39,620 nucleotides of DNA, from positions 1 through 39,620 of the forward strand of contig JAUXAL010000036.1 of the NCBI GenBank assembly GCA_030619925.1, given 5' to 3'. Source of the DNA: Phycisphaerae bacterium (lineage in GTDB: Bacteria > Planctomycetota > Phycisphaerae > Sedimentisphaerales > Anaerobacaceae). Every line of letters starts with the position of its first letter. The first letter of the stretch is position 1. The notes under the pieces were generated by a model that saw nothing but the letters and a program-made list of their open reading frames with translations, did not search any database and was not told the DNA's origin. A program made the position numbers and the translations under genes. Of the stretch, positions 16,367-23,883 are shown piece by piece.

Positions 16367-17752
16367 ATGGCAGAAAGTTTTGATGTTGTAGTAATCGGCA
16401 GCGGCCCGGGCGGTTACGCCGCCGCTATCAGATGTGCACAAAGAGGTGCTTCGGTAGCAGTTGTCGAAAAGGACTTCATTGGCGGGGCGTGTTTGAACTG
16501 TGGATGTATCCCGTCTAAGACGCTGCTTGCCTCGGCCCACACATTGCTGTTGATAAAACACGCAGCGATGATGGGCGTTGACGTCGCCTCAGCTACTCCT
16601 AACTGGCCGAAAATCCAGACAAGAAAGGACGCCATAGTGGCCGGCTTTCGAAAAGGCCTGACAGGATCAATTCAGAGCCATAAGGTAGAAATACTCCAGG
16701 GCCGAGCTGTCGTCACCGCGCCAAATCAAATCAAACTTGAGACCGATAGCTCACCGACGGAAATTCAGGCCGGTAAAATAATCCTGGCAACCGGCTCACA
16801 GCCGAGCCAAATTCCGGCAATTCCGTTTGATGGCCAAACCGTTATCAGTAGTAAAGAGGCCCTGGGCCTGCAGCAAATGCCAAAATCGATGGTAATCATA
16901 GGCGGCGGTGTAATCGGCTGCGAAATGGCCTGCGTATATGCCGCCGTAGGAACAAAGGTAATTATTGTAGAAGCGCTCACGCGACTTATTCCAATGGAGG
17001 ACCAATGGGTCAGCCGACTTATGGAACGTGAATTCAAAAAACTCGGCATCGATTCGCACACCGGCCAGAAAGTAACTTCAGTCGATAAAACGGCTGCGCC
17101 GGCAAAAGTAGTCCTTGAGAACGGCCAAACAATCGAGGCGGAAAAAATACTGGTCTCTGTAGGTCGAAAGCCGGTTGTCGATAAAGAAACCATCGAGGCC
17201 CTGAATTTACAGATGGCCGATTCTGCCATTGCAGTCAACGACAAAATGGAAACTAACGTCCCGGGCATCTACGCCATTGGTGATGCTGTGGGGACAACTT
17301 ATTTAGCCCACGGCGCCTTTGCCGAGGCCGAAGTCGCAGCGGTCAACGTCACAGGAGGCAATGAAAAAATGGCCGACTACTCGCTCATACCACGTGCCGT
17401 CTATACGTTCCCCGAAATTGCGTCCGTCGGCAAAACCGAAGAAGCCTGCAAAAACCAGGGACTCGACATCTCCGTCGGAAGGTCGTTCTTCAAAGCCAAC
17501 GGCCGAAGCGTAGCGCACAATGAAACCGTCGGCGAGATAAGGGTTGTAAGGGACAACTCGACCAATAAGATTATAGGCGTTACAATGGCTGGTGCTATGG
17601 TAACCGAGCTGATAGGCGCAGCCAGAGCACTTATAGGCAGCACTGAGAAAATTACCGGGATAAGCTTCCCGCATCCGACTGTTTCGGAGGTGCTCAAAGA
17701 AGCTGCCGAAGATGCCTTTGGCCTGAGCTTACACAATCCACCAAAGGCATAA
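16367..17752 (+). CDS. lpdA: Dihydrolipoyl dehydrogenase (E3)
   Basis: E3 reoxidises dihydrolipoamide on 2-oxoacid dehydrogenases and the glycine cleavage H protein, reducing NAD+. The protein (461 residues) has the FAD motif GSGPGGYAAA (11-20), the redox disulfide in CLNCGC (Cys42/Cys47, with an additional Cys45 not usual at that place), an NAD-binding GGGVIGCEMA, the second FAD contact GIYAIGDAVG, and the C-terminal base pair in FPHPTVSE. AAAAAGGAGC gives a clear ribosome site before the ATG. No E1 or E2 genes are in the window, but lipB and lipA lie a short distance downstream on the same strand, so this is a lipoate-function cluster. Confidence 0.95.
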   Translation: MAESFDVVVIGSGPGGYAAAIRCAQRGASVAVVEKDFIGGACLNCGCIPSKTLLASAHTLLLIKHAAMMGVDVASATPNWPKIQTRKDAIVAGFRKGLTGSIQSHKVEILQGRAVVTAPNQIKLETDSSPTEIQAGKIILATGSQPSQIPAIPFDGQTVISSKEALGLQQMPKSMVIIGGGVIGCEMACVYAAVGTKVIIVEALTRLIPMEDQWVSRLMEREFKKLGIDSHTGQKVTSVDKTAAPAKVVLENGQTIEAEKILVSVGRKPVVDKETIEALNLQMADSAIAVNDKMETNVPGIYAIGDAVGTTYLAHGAFAEAEVAAVNVTGGNEKMADYSLIPRAVYTFPEIASVGKTEEACKNQGLDISVGRSFFKANGRSVAHNETVGEIRVVRDNSTNKIIGVTMAGAMVTELIGAARALIGSTEKITGISFPHPTVSEVLKEAAEDAFGLSLHNPPKA

Positions 17753-17859
17753 GAGAAAAAAAACAAAAAGAAATAAGCTGCAACCGTTCCTTGGTCGGTG
17801 CCTGGCTTCGCTCGGAGAACACGCAGAATAAGTCGATTTAGAGTTTAGCTCACAAATCA

Positions 17860-17886
17860 AGGGCTGGTCTGTCCAGCCCTTTTATT
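17860..17886 (+). terminator. Rho-independent terminator after lpdA
   Basis: AGGGCTGG pairs with CCAGCCCT around a 5-nt loop and is followed by TTTATTT. It lies 107 bases after the lpdA stop and before the oppositely oriented toxin-antitoxin pair, so it should end the lpdA transcript. Between 17753 and 17859 I see nothing else. Confidence 0.85.
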
Positions 17887-17946
17887 TGCCCGCGAAACAA
17901 AACGCGGATTTCACCGGTGAAGCTAATCCTGCGGCGCCATGCACAA

Positions 17947-18294
17947 TCATTGTTGTTCCAGATCGTTCAGGACATCTTCTATCAGCGGTTCAAGCTGGGG
18001 AATACGCACTTTGACAGTTTCCCAGACTATTTCCATATCAACGCCGAAATAAAAGTGTATCAGTTTATCCCGCATACCTGCCATATCCGACCAAGGAATC
18101 TCTGGATATTTTCTACTCACTGATGCAGGCAGTTGTTTGGTTGCCTCACCTGCGACTTCCAACTCCCTTACAACGGCACTTACGGTCTTTTTATCAGTTA
18201 TAAACTTTTCATAAGACATTCTTCCAACAAAACCCCGTGCATTACGGAAGGATTGAAGAATATCTCTCAAATAAACGCGGCAGTCGCGTTTCAT
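17947..18294 (-). CDS. hepT: HepT-like ribonuclease toxin (DUF86)
   Basis: This is a HEPN-domain toxin of the MntA/HepT (type VII) toxin-antitoxin system, thought to cleave RNA. The 115-residue, all-helical protein has the signature R-x4-H-x-Y: Arg75, His80, Tyr82 in RDKLIHFY. In studied systems the antitoxin nucleotidyltransferase AMPylates this tyrosine to silence the toxin, and Tyr82 is kept here. Its ATG overlaps the mntA stop as ATGA, so translation is coupled. It sits inverted between lpdA and lipB. After the stop, a perfect palindrome TTCACCGGTGAA (17910-17921) and a CCGCG/CGCGG hairpin follow. Confidence 0.92.
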   Translation of the reverse strand: MKRDCRVYLRDILQSFRNARGFVGRMSYEKFITDKKTVSAVVRELEVAGEATKQLPASVSRKYPEIPWSDMAGMRDKLIHFYFGVDMEIVWETVKVRIPQLEPLIEDVLNDLEQQ

Positions 18295-18611
18295 ATATAA
18301 ATAACCTCATTTAGTATCGTGTCTCTAAATTCCGGTCTCAGCGCTTTTATGGAAACCAGATCGATTTTAGCTCCCGTCTGATCTCTCAGATATCTTTCCA
18401 TCGCAACAAAGTCCAGCAAGTCCACGCGTCCGGAAAATTCCACCAAGACATCGACGTCACTACGCCTGTGTGCCTGGCCCCTGACATATGATCCGAAAAT
18501 CCCAAGACGTTTGACCTTGAATCTGTGGTTGAGCATCGGCTTGAGCTTTTTCAGGTTCTCTTCCAGGGAACCGAGACTACCTTTACCTGAAGTTTTTACC
18601 TTACTACTCAC
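18291..18611 (-). CDS. mntA: MntA-like minimal nucleotidyltransferase antitoxin
   Basis: The antitoxin partner of HepT. The minimal nucleotidyltransferase motif is complete: G40-S41, ten residues, D52-V-D54, plus a later acidic residue in KIDLVS. It is expected to transfer AMP to the HepT tyrosine. The start is GTG at 18611, with AAGGA nine bases before it; an upstream ATG in the same leader reads into a stop after three codons. The first 30 residues are a basic, Ser/Lys-rich extension. A good sigma70-type promoter lies 70-98 bases upstream. Antitoxin-first order with ATGA coupling to hepT matches the family. Confidence 0.92.
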   Translation of the reverse strand: MSSKVKTSGKGSLGSLEENLKKLKPMLNHRFKVKRLGIFGSYVRGQAHRRSDVDVLVEFSGRVDLLDFVAMERYLRDQTGAKIDLVSIKALRPEFRDTILNEVIYI

Positions 18612-18680
18612 TTTTTCATATCCTTAAAACCGGTTGGTAAGGAGACAGCCATCTCTTTTTCGTAAATCATCTAAGAATAT

Positions 18681-18709
18681 ATTATACTGAAAGACGGTAG
18701 AAGAGTAAA
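18681..18709 (-). promoter_or_regulatory. Promoter of the mntA-hepT operon
   Basis: On the minus strand, TTTACT (-35, 4 of 6 consensus) and a perfect TATAAT (-10) are separated by 17 bases. The predicted start near 18674 gives a leader of about 63 bases. An AACCGGTT palindrome (18628-18635) lies in that leader and could be an operator; its ACCGGT core recurs in the palindrome after hepT. The operator role is speculative. Confidence 0.65.
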
Positions 18710-18738
18710 GCGCTCTTTTGTTTATCTGTAAAATAAAG

Positions 18739-18790
18739 CCGTGCAATCTGCGCAATCCGCGGCTAAAATTGAATCTGTGAAAACTGTGGC
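18739..18790 (+). repeat. AATCTGYG-type dispersed repeat forming the lipB start
   Basis: The stretch reads as imperfect units gtgcaatctgcg, caatccgcggct, aaaattgaatctgtg, aaaactgtgg, the same family as 7420-7488. All candidate start codons of lipB (GTG at 18741, 18777 and 18786) are inside it, so repeat DNA provides the first residues of LipB. Confidence 0.6.
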
Positions 18791-19505
18791 CGAAAAAACA
18801 AAAAACTGTCTATTACGGATTCGCGATTGCGGACTTGCCGAGTATCGAGAGGTCTTGCAACTACAGCACCAACTGCGCGAAAAAAGGCGTAAGGGCAAAA
18901 TTCCAAATACCGTCTTAATCGCCGAGCACCCTGCTGTTATCACCCTCGGCGCCCGGCAAAGTGCCAACAAACTGCGGGCCAGCCGAGAAGATTTGGCACA
19001 ACGACATATCGACGTAGTCGATATCCGCAGAGGTGGCGGCACAACGGCCCACAATCCAAGCCAGCTGGTCTTTTATCCAATTTTACATTTGCAGGATTTG
19101 GGCCTTGGAATCAGCGAATATATCAGGCAGCTCGAAGCGATAGGCGCTGAACTCCTTGAACAATTAGGCGTCTACAGCTACAAAGGCCTGTCCTTGAGCG
19201 ACGAAAAAGAGATTCTTCGCTGCGCTCATAATGACAAAAGAGGAGCGAAGGAACGAAAAGGGTTTCCCGGCTTATGGGTCGGTCCGAGAAAGATTGCTTC
19301 TATTGGCGTACGCGTGTCAAAATTCGTAACCTATCACGGTATGGCAATAAACATTCAAAACGACCTGAGTATCTTCGATTTCATAGTACCCTGCGGCCTC
19401 GATGACATAGAAATGACATCGGTGCTGAAAGAAACCGGCAAACGCCACTCAATGAGTCAGGTAAAAGAAAGATTATCTCAACTACTTATAAGGCATTTCT
19501 CGTGA
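18741..19505 (+). CDS. lipB: Octanoyltransferase LipB with an internal repeat-derived insertion
   Basis: LipB moves octanoate from acyl carrier protein to lipoyl-domain lysines, the first step of lipoate synthesis. Motifs are HPAVITLGAR, RRGGGTTAHNPSQLVFYP (family RGGxxTxHGPGQ), WVGPRKIASIGV with the catalytic lysine, VTYHG, and IVPCGL with the catalytic Cys218. Between the lobe ending QLGVYSY and GLWVGPRK, where other LipB proteins have only a few residues, there is an insertion of about 22 residues (150-173) containing EILRCAHNDK, which is the translation of a dispersed intergenic repeat. Homology begins only near residue 24 (LLRIRDCG). I keep the longest GTG start; 18777 and 18786 are alternatives. 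Its stop overlaps the lipA GTG. Confidence 0.9.
   Translation: MQSAQSAAKIESVKTVAEKTKNCLLRIRDCGLAEYREVLQLQHQLREKRRKGKIPNTVLIAEHPAVITLGARQSANKLRASREDLAQRHIDVVDIRRGGGTTAHNPSQLVFYPILHLQDLGLGISEYIRQLEAIGAELLEQLGVYSYKGLSLSDEKEILRCAHNDKRGAKERKGFPGLWVGPRKIASIGVRVSKFVTYHGMAINIQNDLSIFDFIVPCGLDDIEMTSVLKETGKRHSMSQVKERLSQLLIRHFS
19209..19260 (+). repeat. EILRCAQNDK-type repeat inserted in lipB
   Basis: GATTCTTCGCTGCGCTCATA followed by ATGACAAAAGAGGAGCG matches a family of short repeats that I recall from many bacterial intergenic regions (gattcttcgcttcgctcagaatgac). Here it lies in frame inside lipB and is translated. The family identification is from memory, not a search. Confidence 0.55.
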
Positions 19506-20416
19506 AGCAGACAACAGAGGACAGACGACAGAAGACAGACGACAGAGCCCCGAGCGTGAGCGAGGGACGAAAACTACCATCGTGGCTGCGCAGGCCTTTA
19601 CCAGCCGATGAGGCTTTCCGCCATACCCAGCAGGTTCTAAGCTCTCTGGGCCTGGAAACTATATGCAGTAACGCAAACTGTCCAAATCGGGGCGAATGCT
19701 GGGCCAGAGGTACGGCAACAGTCTTGATTTTGGGTAACGTCTGTACGCGAAATTGCAGATTCTGTTCGCTAACGTGCGGCAAACCCGCGCCGCCGGACCT
19801 GACCGAGCCTGCCCGAATAGCCGAGATGGCAAAACAAATGCGACTGAAATACCTGGTCATTACCAGTGTCAACCGCGATGATTTATCGGACGGCGGCGCT
19901 GGCCATTTTCGCGATTGCGTTAACAAAGTGAGGCAGCAGTGCCCGGATATGAAATTTGAAATACTAACACCTGACTTCCGTCACTGCCAGGCTCAGGCCC
20001 TAAAAATTCTGCGCCCATGTTTACCTTTCGTATTCGCTCACAATGTCGAAACCGTACCCGCTCTGTACCCGACTGCCAGAGCCGGCGGAAACTACCAACG
20101 GTCTTTGAATTTGCTCAAAATAACCAAAAAAAACTACAATAATGTTCAGACTAAATCATCAATTATGCTCGGATTGGGAGAAACCGACGCCCAGGTCGAG
20201 CAGGTCCTAAAAGATCTGCGAAAGGTAGGCTGCGATAGAATTACTATCGGCCAATATCTAAAACCATCAAAAAATTCACTCGAGGTTGTCGAATACGTAA
20301 CCCCTGCCAAATTCGATTGGTGGAAGCAAAAAGCAATGGAATTGGGATTCTCCTGGATTACCTCTTCGCCGTTCACTCGCAGCTCATATTTCGCAGAACA
20401 GCAGAACACCTTATAG
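19502..20416 (+). CDS. lipA: Lipoyl synthase (radical SAM)
   Basis: LipA inserts two sulfurs into the octanoyl group to make lipoyl cofactors. The auxiliary 4Fe-4S cluster cysteines are C55, C60 and C66 in CSNANCPNRGEC, and the radical SAM cluster is C81-C85-C88 in CTRNCRFC. The C-terminal RSSY motif (293-296) gives the serine ligand of the auxiliary cluster. Normal LipA homology starts around residue 24 (KLPSWLRRPLP). The first 20 residues (TTEDRRQKTDDRAPS and so on) are encoded by a GACAGAG-type repeat and look unstructured. The GTG start overlaps the lipB TGA. The last 35 bases of the gene resemble blocks found before the downstream pilin genes. Confidence 0.94.
   Translation: MKQTTEDRRQKTDDRAPSVSEGRKLPSWLRRPLPADEAFRHTQQVLSSLGLETICSNANCPNRGECWARGTATVLILGNVCTRNCRFCSLTCGKPAPPDLTEPARIAEMAKQMRLKYLVITSVNRDDLSDGGAGHFRDCVNKVRQQCPDMKFEILTPDFRHCQAQALKILRPCLPFVFAHNVETVPALYPTARAGGNYQRSLNLLKITKKNYNNVQTKSSIMLGLGETDAQVEQVLKDLRKVGCDRITIGQYLKPSKNSLEVVEYVTPAKFDWWKQKAMELGFSWITSSPFTRSSYFAEQQNTL
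19508..19545 (+). repeat. GACAGAG repeat encoding the LipA N-terminus (copy 3, inverted)
   Basis: Units acagagg, acagacg, acagaag, acagacg, acagagc form an imperfect 7-8-base tandem array, the reverse complement of the CTCTGTC arrays at 6431-6456 and 7367-7392. Unlike those, this copy lies within coding sequence, just after the lipA GTG. Confidence 0.65.
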
Positions 20417-20498
20417 TGAAACTTCAGCCGCTCAAATCATTGTTATCGGACATCAGAAACAATCGGCACATTTTTCAGCACTATTTGGTTCAGCTATT

Positions 20499-20527
20499 TT
20501 GCCTCCATGCCAAACCAATCTTATACT
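20499..20527 (+). promoter_or_regulatory. Promoter of pilin paralogue 1
   Basis: TTGCCT and TATACT are separated by exactly 17 bases, followed by TTAATTAGG. The same arrangement precedes all four paralogues. A TTATCGGACAT element begins 56 bases before the -35 (20443). The predicted leader is about 52 bases and ends in GTGGGGAG before the ATG. Confidence 0.7.
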
Positions 20528-20584
20528 TTAATTAGGAGTTACCAAAATTTTGTTTCGGTAAAAACTTTTTCTGTGGGGAGAAAA

Positions 20585-22018
20585 ATGACACCTATAAAGA
20601 AATTAGCTTATCTTAAGCAGAGATTAATTCATCTTAAGTCCCCGGGCGCTGTGCTTATCATATCTATGATATTTGTACTTATATTTTCCGCCCTGGCTGT
20701 CTCGATGGCCACCTTGTCCAGTACTAATGTCCAACTTGCTTCAAATCAGCACAAGGTCGGCTGTGCACTCGCGAGCGCCGAATCCGGCTTGGAAGTAATG
20801 CGATACTGGCTTAGCCGCGTCATAATACCAAGCTCGACATCATCAAGTAACTATTTCAGCACAATAGACAGTGCTCTCCACAATGACCTGGCTACCAACA
20901 GCATTTCGAATGTGTACACTGTCTGTGACGGCTCAATCATAACCATTCCAAGCGTTACACTGGGTTCGTCACAAGAGCAAAGTTTTCACGCAGTGATAAC
21001 GCCGCTGCCAACAGCGCTTGACCCCAGTGTAATCCACGTAGATGTCACCGGAGTGTACGGCTCAGTAACGAGGACAATAAGCGTAGATTACGTATTTGGA
21101 CCAAGACCAGATACGGTTTTTGACTATGGTGTAGCAACTAAAGGGTCCTTATCATTATCCGGCAATGCAGAAATTGAAGGCCCAAATAACGTCGCCGTTG
21201 ACTCAGACGTCTATATCGCAAGTGAAAGCAGCCTTTCGGCCCTGAAGATGACAGGGAACTCGAGAATAGGCGGCTCTGTCAAAATTGGCAATCCCAATGC
21301 CACCGCTGATTTAGGATCACGAGCTTCAATAGGTGGTGAGACTGGTGAGGCGGCTCTAAACAATGTCTTTATTGGTGCGGACCAGCCGGAGTTCCCTACT
21401 CCCGACCCCGGTTATTTCGAACAGTATGTCCAAAATGTTTTTGATCCCGCAACTGATACCACCACCGACCTGACACTCGAAAATATTAGAATCCCACCCG
21501 ACACCGACCCCACTTTTTCGGGCAATATCACGTTAAACGGCATTATTTACATCGAAACACCTAATGTAGTAACATTTTCAGGAGGTACGACAATAACCGG
21601 AATTATCGTCGGCAACGGCGATGATGCAGATAATTCCGGAACAAATCAGATCCTATTCAGAGGTAGCGTGGACAGCTCACCGGTTAGTGCCCTGCCTGAT
21701 GAGTCACAATTCGCTGGTATTAAGGATGAAACCGGAACATTTATCGTGGCTCCGGGCTTTTCTTTGTCATTTGGCGGCAATTTCAACGCACTTACGCTTA
21801 CTGGCGCCATAGCCGGTAACGGAATCGAATTTTTCGGCAACGCCGGCGGAACAATCAACGGCTCGATAATCGATTATTCTTCTGACGGAACAATGAACGT
21901 GACCGGCAACAGCGATGTTTATTTCAATCCGTCCGGTACAACCGAGATACCCGCAGGATTCCTGCCGAGCATAGGATTGCAGTATGATCCTGACTCCTAC
22001 GTGGAAACCATGCAGTAA
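20585..22018 (+). CDS. PilX-like pseudopilin with long repeat-rich C-terminus, paralogue 1
   Basis: A basic leader of 21 residues ends in Gly, followed by AVLIISMIFVLIFSALAVSM, which fits a type IV prepilin-peptidase site and N-terminal pilin helix. ALASAESGLEVMRYW is the PilX_N / GspK-like signature; Glu5 is absent, as in that group. Residues from about 180 onward carry G-N-x, T-G-N and I-x-G repeats suggesting a beta-helix or stacked beta-solenoid, including SIGGETG and GNAGGTINGSIIDY. It probably assembles as a minor or tip subunit of a type IV pilus or secretion pseudopilus; no assembly ATPase or secretin is in the window. The leader has a 21-bp duplication (ATCTTAAG at 20610 and 20631) absent from the other copies. 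The ATG at 20585 has GTGGGGAG; a longer frame from 20507 would include the promoter. Confidence 0.82.
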   Translation: MTPIKKLAYLKQRLIHLKSPGAVLIISMIFVLIFSALAVSMATLSSTNVQLASNQHKVGCALASAESGLEVMRYWLSRVIIPSSTSSSNYFSTIDSALHNDLATNSISNVYTVCDGSIITIPSVTLGSSQEQSFHAVITPLPTALDPSVIHVDVTGVYGSVTRTISVDYVFGPRPDTVFDYGVATKGSLSLSGNAEIEGPNNVAVDSDVYIASESSLSALKMTGNSRIGGSVKIGNPNATADLGSRASIGGETGEAALNNVFIGADQPEFPTPDPGYFEQYVQNVFDPATDTTTDLTLENIRIPPDTDPTFSGNITLNGIIYIETPNVVTFSGGTTITGIIVGNGDDADNSGTNQILFRGSVDSSPVSALPDESQFAGIKDETGTFIVAPGFSLSFGGNFNALTLTGAIAGNGIEFFGNAGGTINGSIIDYSSDGTMNVTGNSDVYFNPSGTTEIPAGFLPSIGLQYDPDSYVETMQ

Positions 22019-22158
22019 TATTTATTCGTTATCCACCGCATTATGAGCCGCAGCTCATATTTCTCAGAGACTATCAGGTGAACCCTCGGGTTGTTCTTAT
22101 CGGACATCAGAAACATTCGGCACATTTTAGCTCAGCTATTTTGCTTTATTCAGCTATT

Positions 22159-22187
22159 TTGCCCTTATGTCAAATATGGCTTATACT
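22159..22187 (+). promoter_or_regulatory. Promoter of pilin paralogue 2
   Basis: TTGCCC, 17 bases, TATACT. TTATCGGACATCAGAAAC (22097-22114) lies 62 bases before the -35 and is identical to the element at 20443-20460. Upstream, CGCAGCTCATATTTC (22050-22064) matches the 3' end of lipA. An ATGAGC/GCTCAT hairpin (22043-22058) could terminate paralogue 1. Confidence 0.7.
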
Positions 22188-22250
22188 TTAATTGGCATAG
22201 TCTCGCGTTTTGAGATAGTTTCTATGTGGGCTTTTTACGGTGAGGGGAGA

Positions 22251-23648
22251 ATGAAGCCCGTAAAAAAAATAGTCTACCGGAAGCACCGGGGCGCCGTACT
22301 TATCATATCTATGATATTTATACTTATATTCTCTGCGCTGGGTGTCTCGATGGCTACCCTCTCCGGCACTAATGTCCAACTTGCTTCAAATCAGCAGCAG
22401 GTCAATCGTGCCCTTTCAGCTACGGAGTCCGGGCTTAACGTGGTACGTTATTACCTCTCAAACGTGACAATATCCGGCTCAGTTTCGCCCTCGAGCAGAC
22501 TCCAGACCGTTGCTGCTGCCCTCCAGAGTAATCTGGCCGACGCGGGTATAACAAATATTGTTGCTAATTATGATCCGGCAACCGCAACCTTAACTATCTC
22601 AGACGTAACACTGAATTCACAAACCAGCCAATTGTTTGGTGCGGTTATCAGTCAGACTGACTCAAATTCTCTGCAGGTGGATATAACCGGCAGCAGCCGA
22701 CGGTTCAGCAGAACAATAAGGACAAACTTCGATTTTTCTTCAAGTGCCAGCGGTGTTTTTGATTTTGGAGTCGCGACCAGAGGGCCTTTGAGCTTAACAG
22801 GAAATGCAAGAATTCAAGGACTCAATAGTACCGACGAAGCGAAGGTTTATATTGAAAGCCCTGGCGAGCTTCTGGCTTTGAGTATGATAGGTAACTCTCA
22901 AATAGAGGGTAACGTCAGTGTTGTCAACTCTACTGCTTTTGCCACAGTAGCTGGTAACAGCTCGATTGGTGGAGAAACCGGCCAGGATGCGATCGATAAT
23001 CACGTTTCTTTCGGTGTTGATTCTGTGGAACTACCCACTCCTGACACCAGCATTTTTGCGAGCTATGCGACAAATATTGTGGATGCTTCTACCGATACCC
23101 ACGGCAATCAAACATTTGAGAATATCAGAATCGTAGCTGGAGCTAACCCCACTTTCTCCGGCAACATAACAATCAATGGTGTAATTTTCATTGAATCGCC
23201 AAACACAGTTGCGTTCACGGGAAATACCACGATAACAGGCCTTATCGTTGCCGATGGGGACCTCGACTCGCCAATCAGTTCCGACCAAATTCAATTTGGA
23301 GGTAATTTGACCAGTCACTCCGTTTCGCAGTTGCCCGGCGATCCTGTTTTCGATGGTCTTCGAGACCAGACGGGCACTTTCATTTTGGCCCCCGGGTTTC
23401 GATGCTCTTTCACAGGTAACTTCAACACTGTGAACGGCGCAATTGCTGCCAGCGGAGTAAGTTTTACCGGCAATGCAAACGGCACAATTACAAACTCAGT
23501 AATTAACTACTCTGAAGAGCCTATGAGTCTTACCGGTAATGCCAGATTACGTTTCGACCGCAGCGCCAGCGTTGATAACCCCAGCGGCTTTAGCAGTAAC
23601 CAGGTTCTGGAATTTCTGCCCAGCAGCTATTCGGAACTGCCTCCGTAA
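22251..23648 (+). CDS. PilX-like pseudopilin with long repeat-rich C-terminus, paralogue 2
   Basis: 465 residues. A 14-residue basic leader (MKPVKKIVYRKHRG) precedes the hydrophobic helix AVLIISMIFILIFSALGVSM. The PilX_N region reads ALSATESGLNVVRYY. Residues 80-180 are the most divergent among the copies. Then FDFGVATRGPLSLTGNARIQG opens the repeat-rich part, with SIGGETGQDAIDNHV, NPTFSGNITINGVIFIESPN, TGTFILAPGF and ANGTITNSVINYS, all shared with its neighbours. Likely an exported minor pseudopilin; the partner machinery is not present. The ATG at 22251 follows GGTGAGGGGAG. The gap to paralogue 1 is 232 bases and carries its own promoter. Confidence 0.82.
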   Translation: MKPVKKIVYRKHRGAVLIISMIFILIFSALGVSMATLSGTNVQLASNQQQVNRALSATESGLNVVRYYLSNVTISGSVSPSSRLQTVAAALQSNLADAGITNIVANYDPATATLTISDVTLNSQTSQLFGAVISQTDSNSLQVDITGSSRRFSRTIRTNFDFSSSASGVFDFGVATRGPLSLTGNARIQGLNSTDEAKVYIESPGELLALSMIGNSQIEGNVSVVNSTAFATVAGNSSIGGETGQDAIDNHVSFGVDSVELPTPDTSIFASYATNIVDASTDTHGNQTFENIRIVAGANPTFSGNITINGVIFIESPNTVAFTGNTTITGLIVADGDLDSPISSDQIQFGGNLTSHSVSQLPGDPVFDGLRDQTGTFILAPGFRCSFTGNFNTVNGAIAASGVSFTGNANGTITNSVINYSEEPMSLTGNARLRFDRSASVDNPSGFSSNQVLEFLPSSYSELPP

Positions 23649-23791
23649 TACTTGTATTTCAATCAATATTACGTCCTATATCTCACAGAGTCAGAAAGTA
23701 CCTTATAGCCGTATGTAAACCATAGCAACTTATTTTTATCGGACATTAAAAGTCAATCGCTGCACGTTTGATATCACTTAGCTCTAATTTC

Positions 23792-23820
23792 TTGTCTCCA
23801 CACCGGGCATTTCTTATATT
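23792..23820 (+). promoter_or_regulatory. Promoter of pilin paralogue 3
   Basis: TTGTCT, 17 bases, TATATT, with TTATCGGACATTAAAAGTC beginning at 23736, 56 bases before the -35. The region from the paralogue 2 stop to here aligns by eye with the region ahead of paralogue 4. In the leader, CGCCGC and GCGGTG can pair and would mask the G-rich ribosome site. Confidence 0.7.
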
Positions 23821-23883
23821 TTAATTGGAACATGGAAGTTGCTAAAACGCCGCCTGAGGACTTTTGCGGTGGGGGGGGAAAAA

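Noticed and set aside
20656-20674. TATCATA-TC-TATGATA palindrome in the pilin helix coding region as an operator
   Set aside because: It encodes the conserved IISMIF residues and is broken in paralogue 4; it is explained by coding constraint.
23821-23883. Pilin leaders as a known riboswitch (for example c-di-GMP, which often controls pili)
   Set aside because: The conserved leader is only about 50-60 bases and lacks the GEMM consensus; only small local hairpins are seen.
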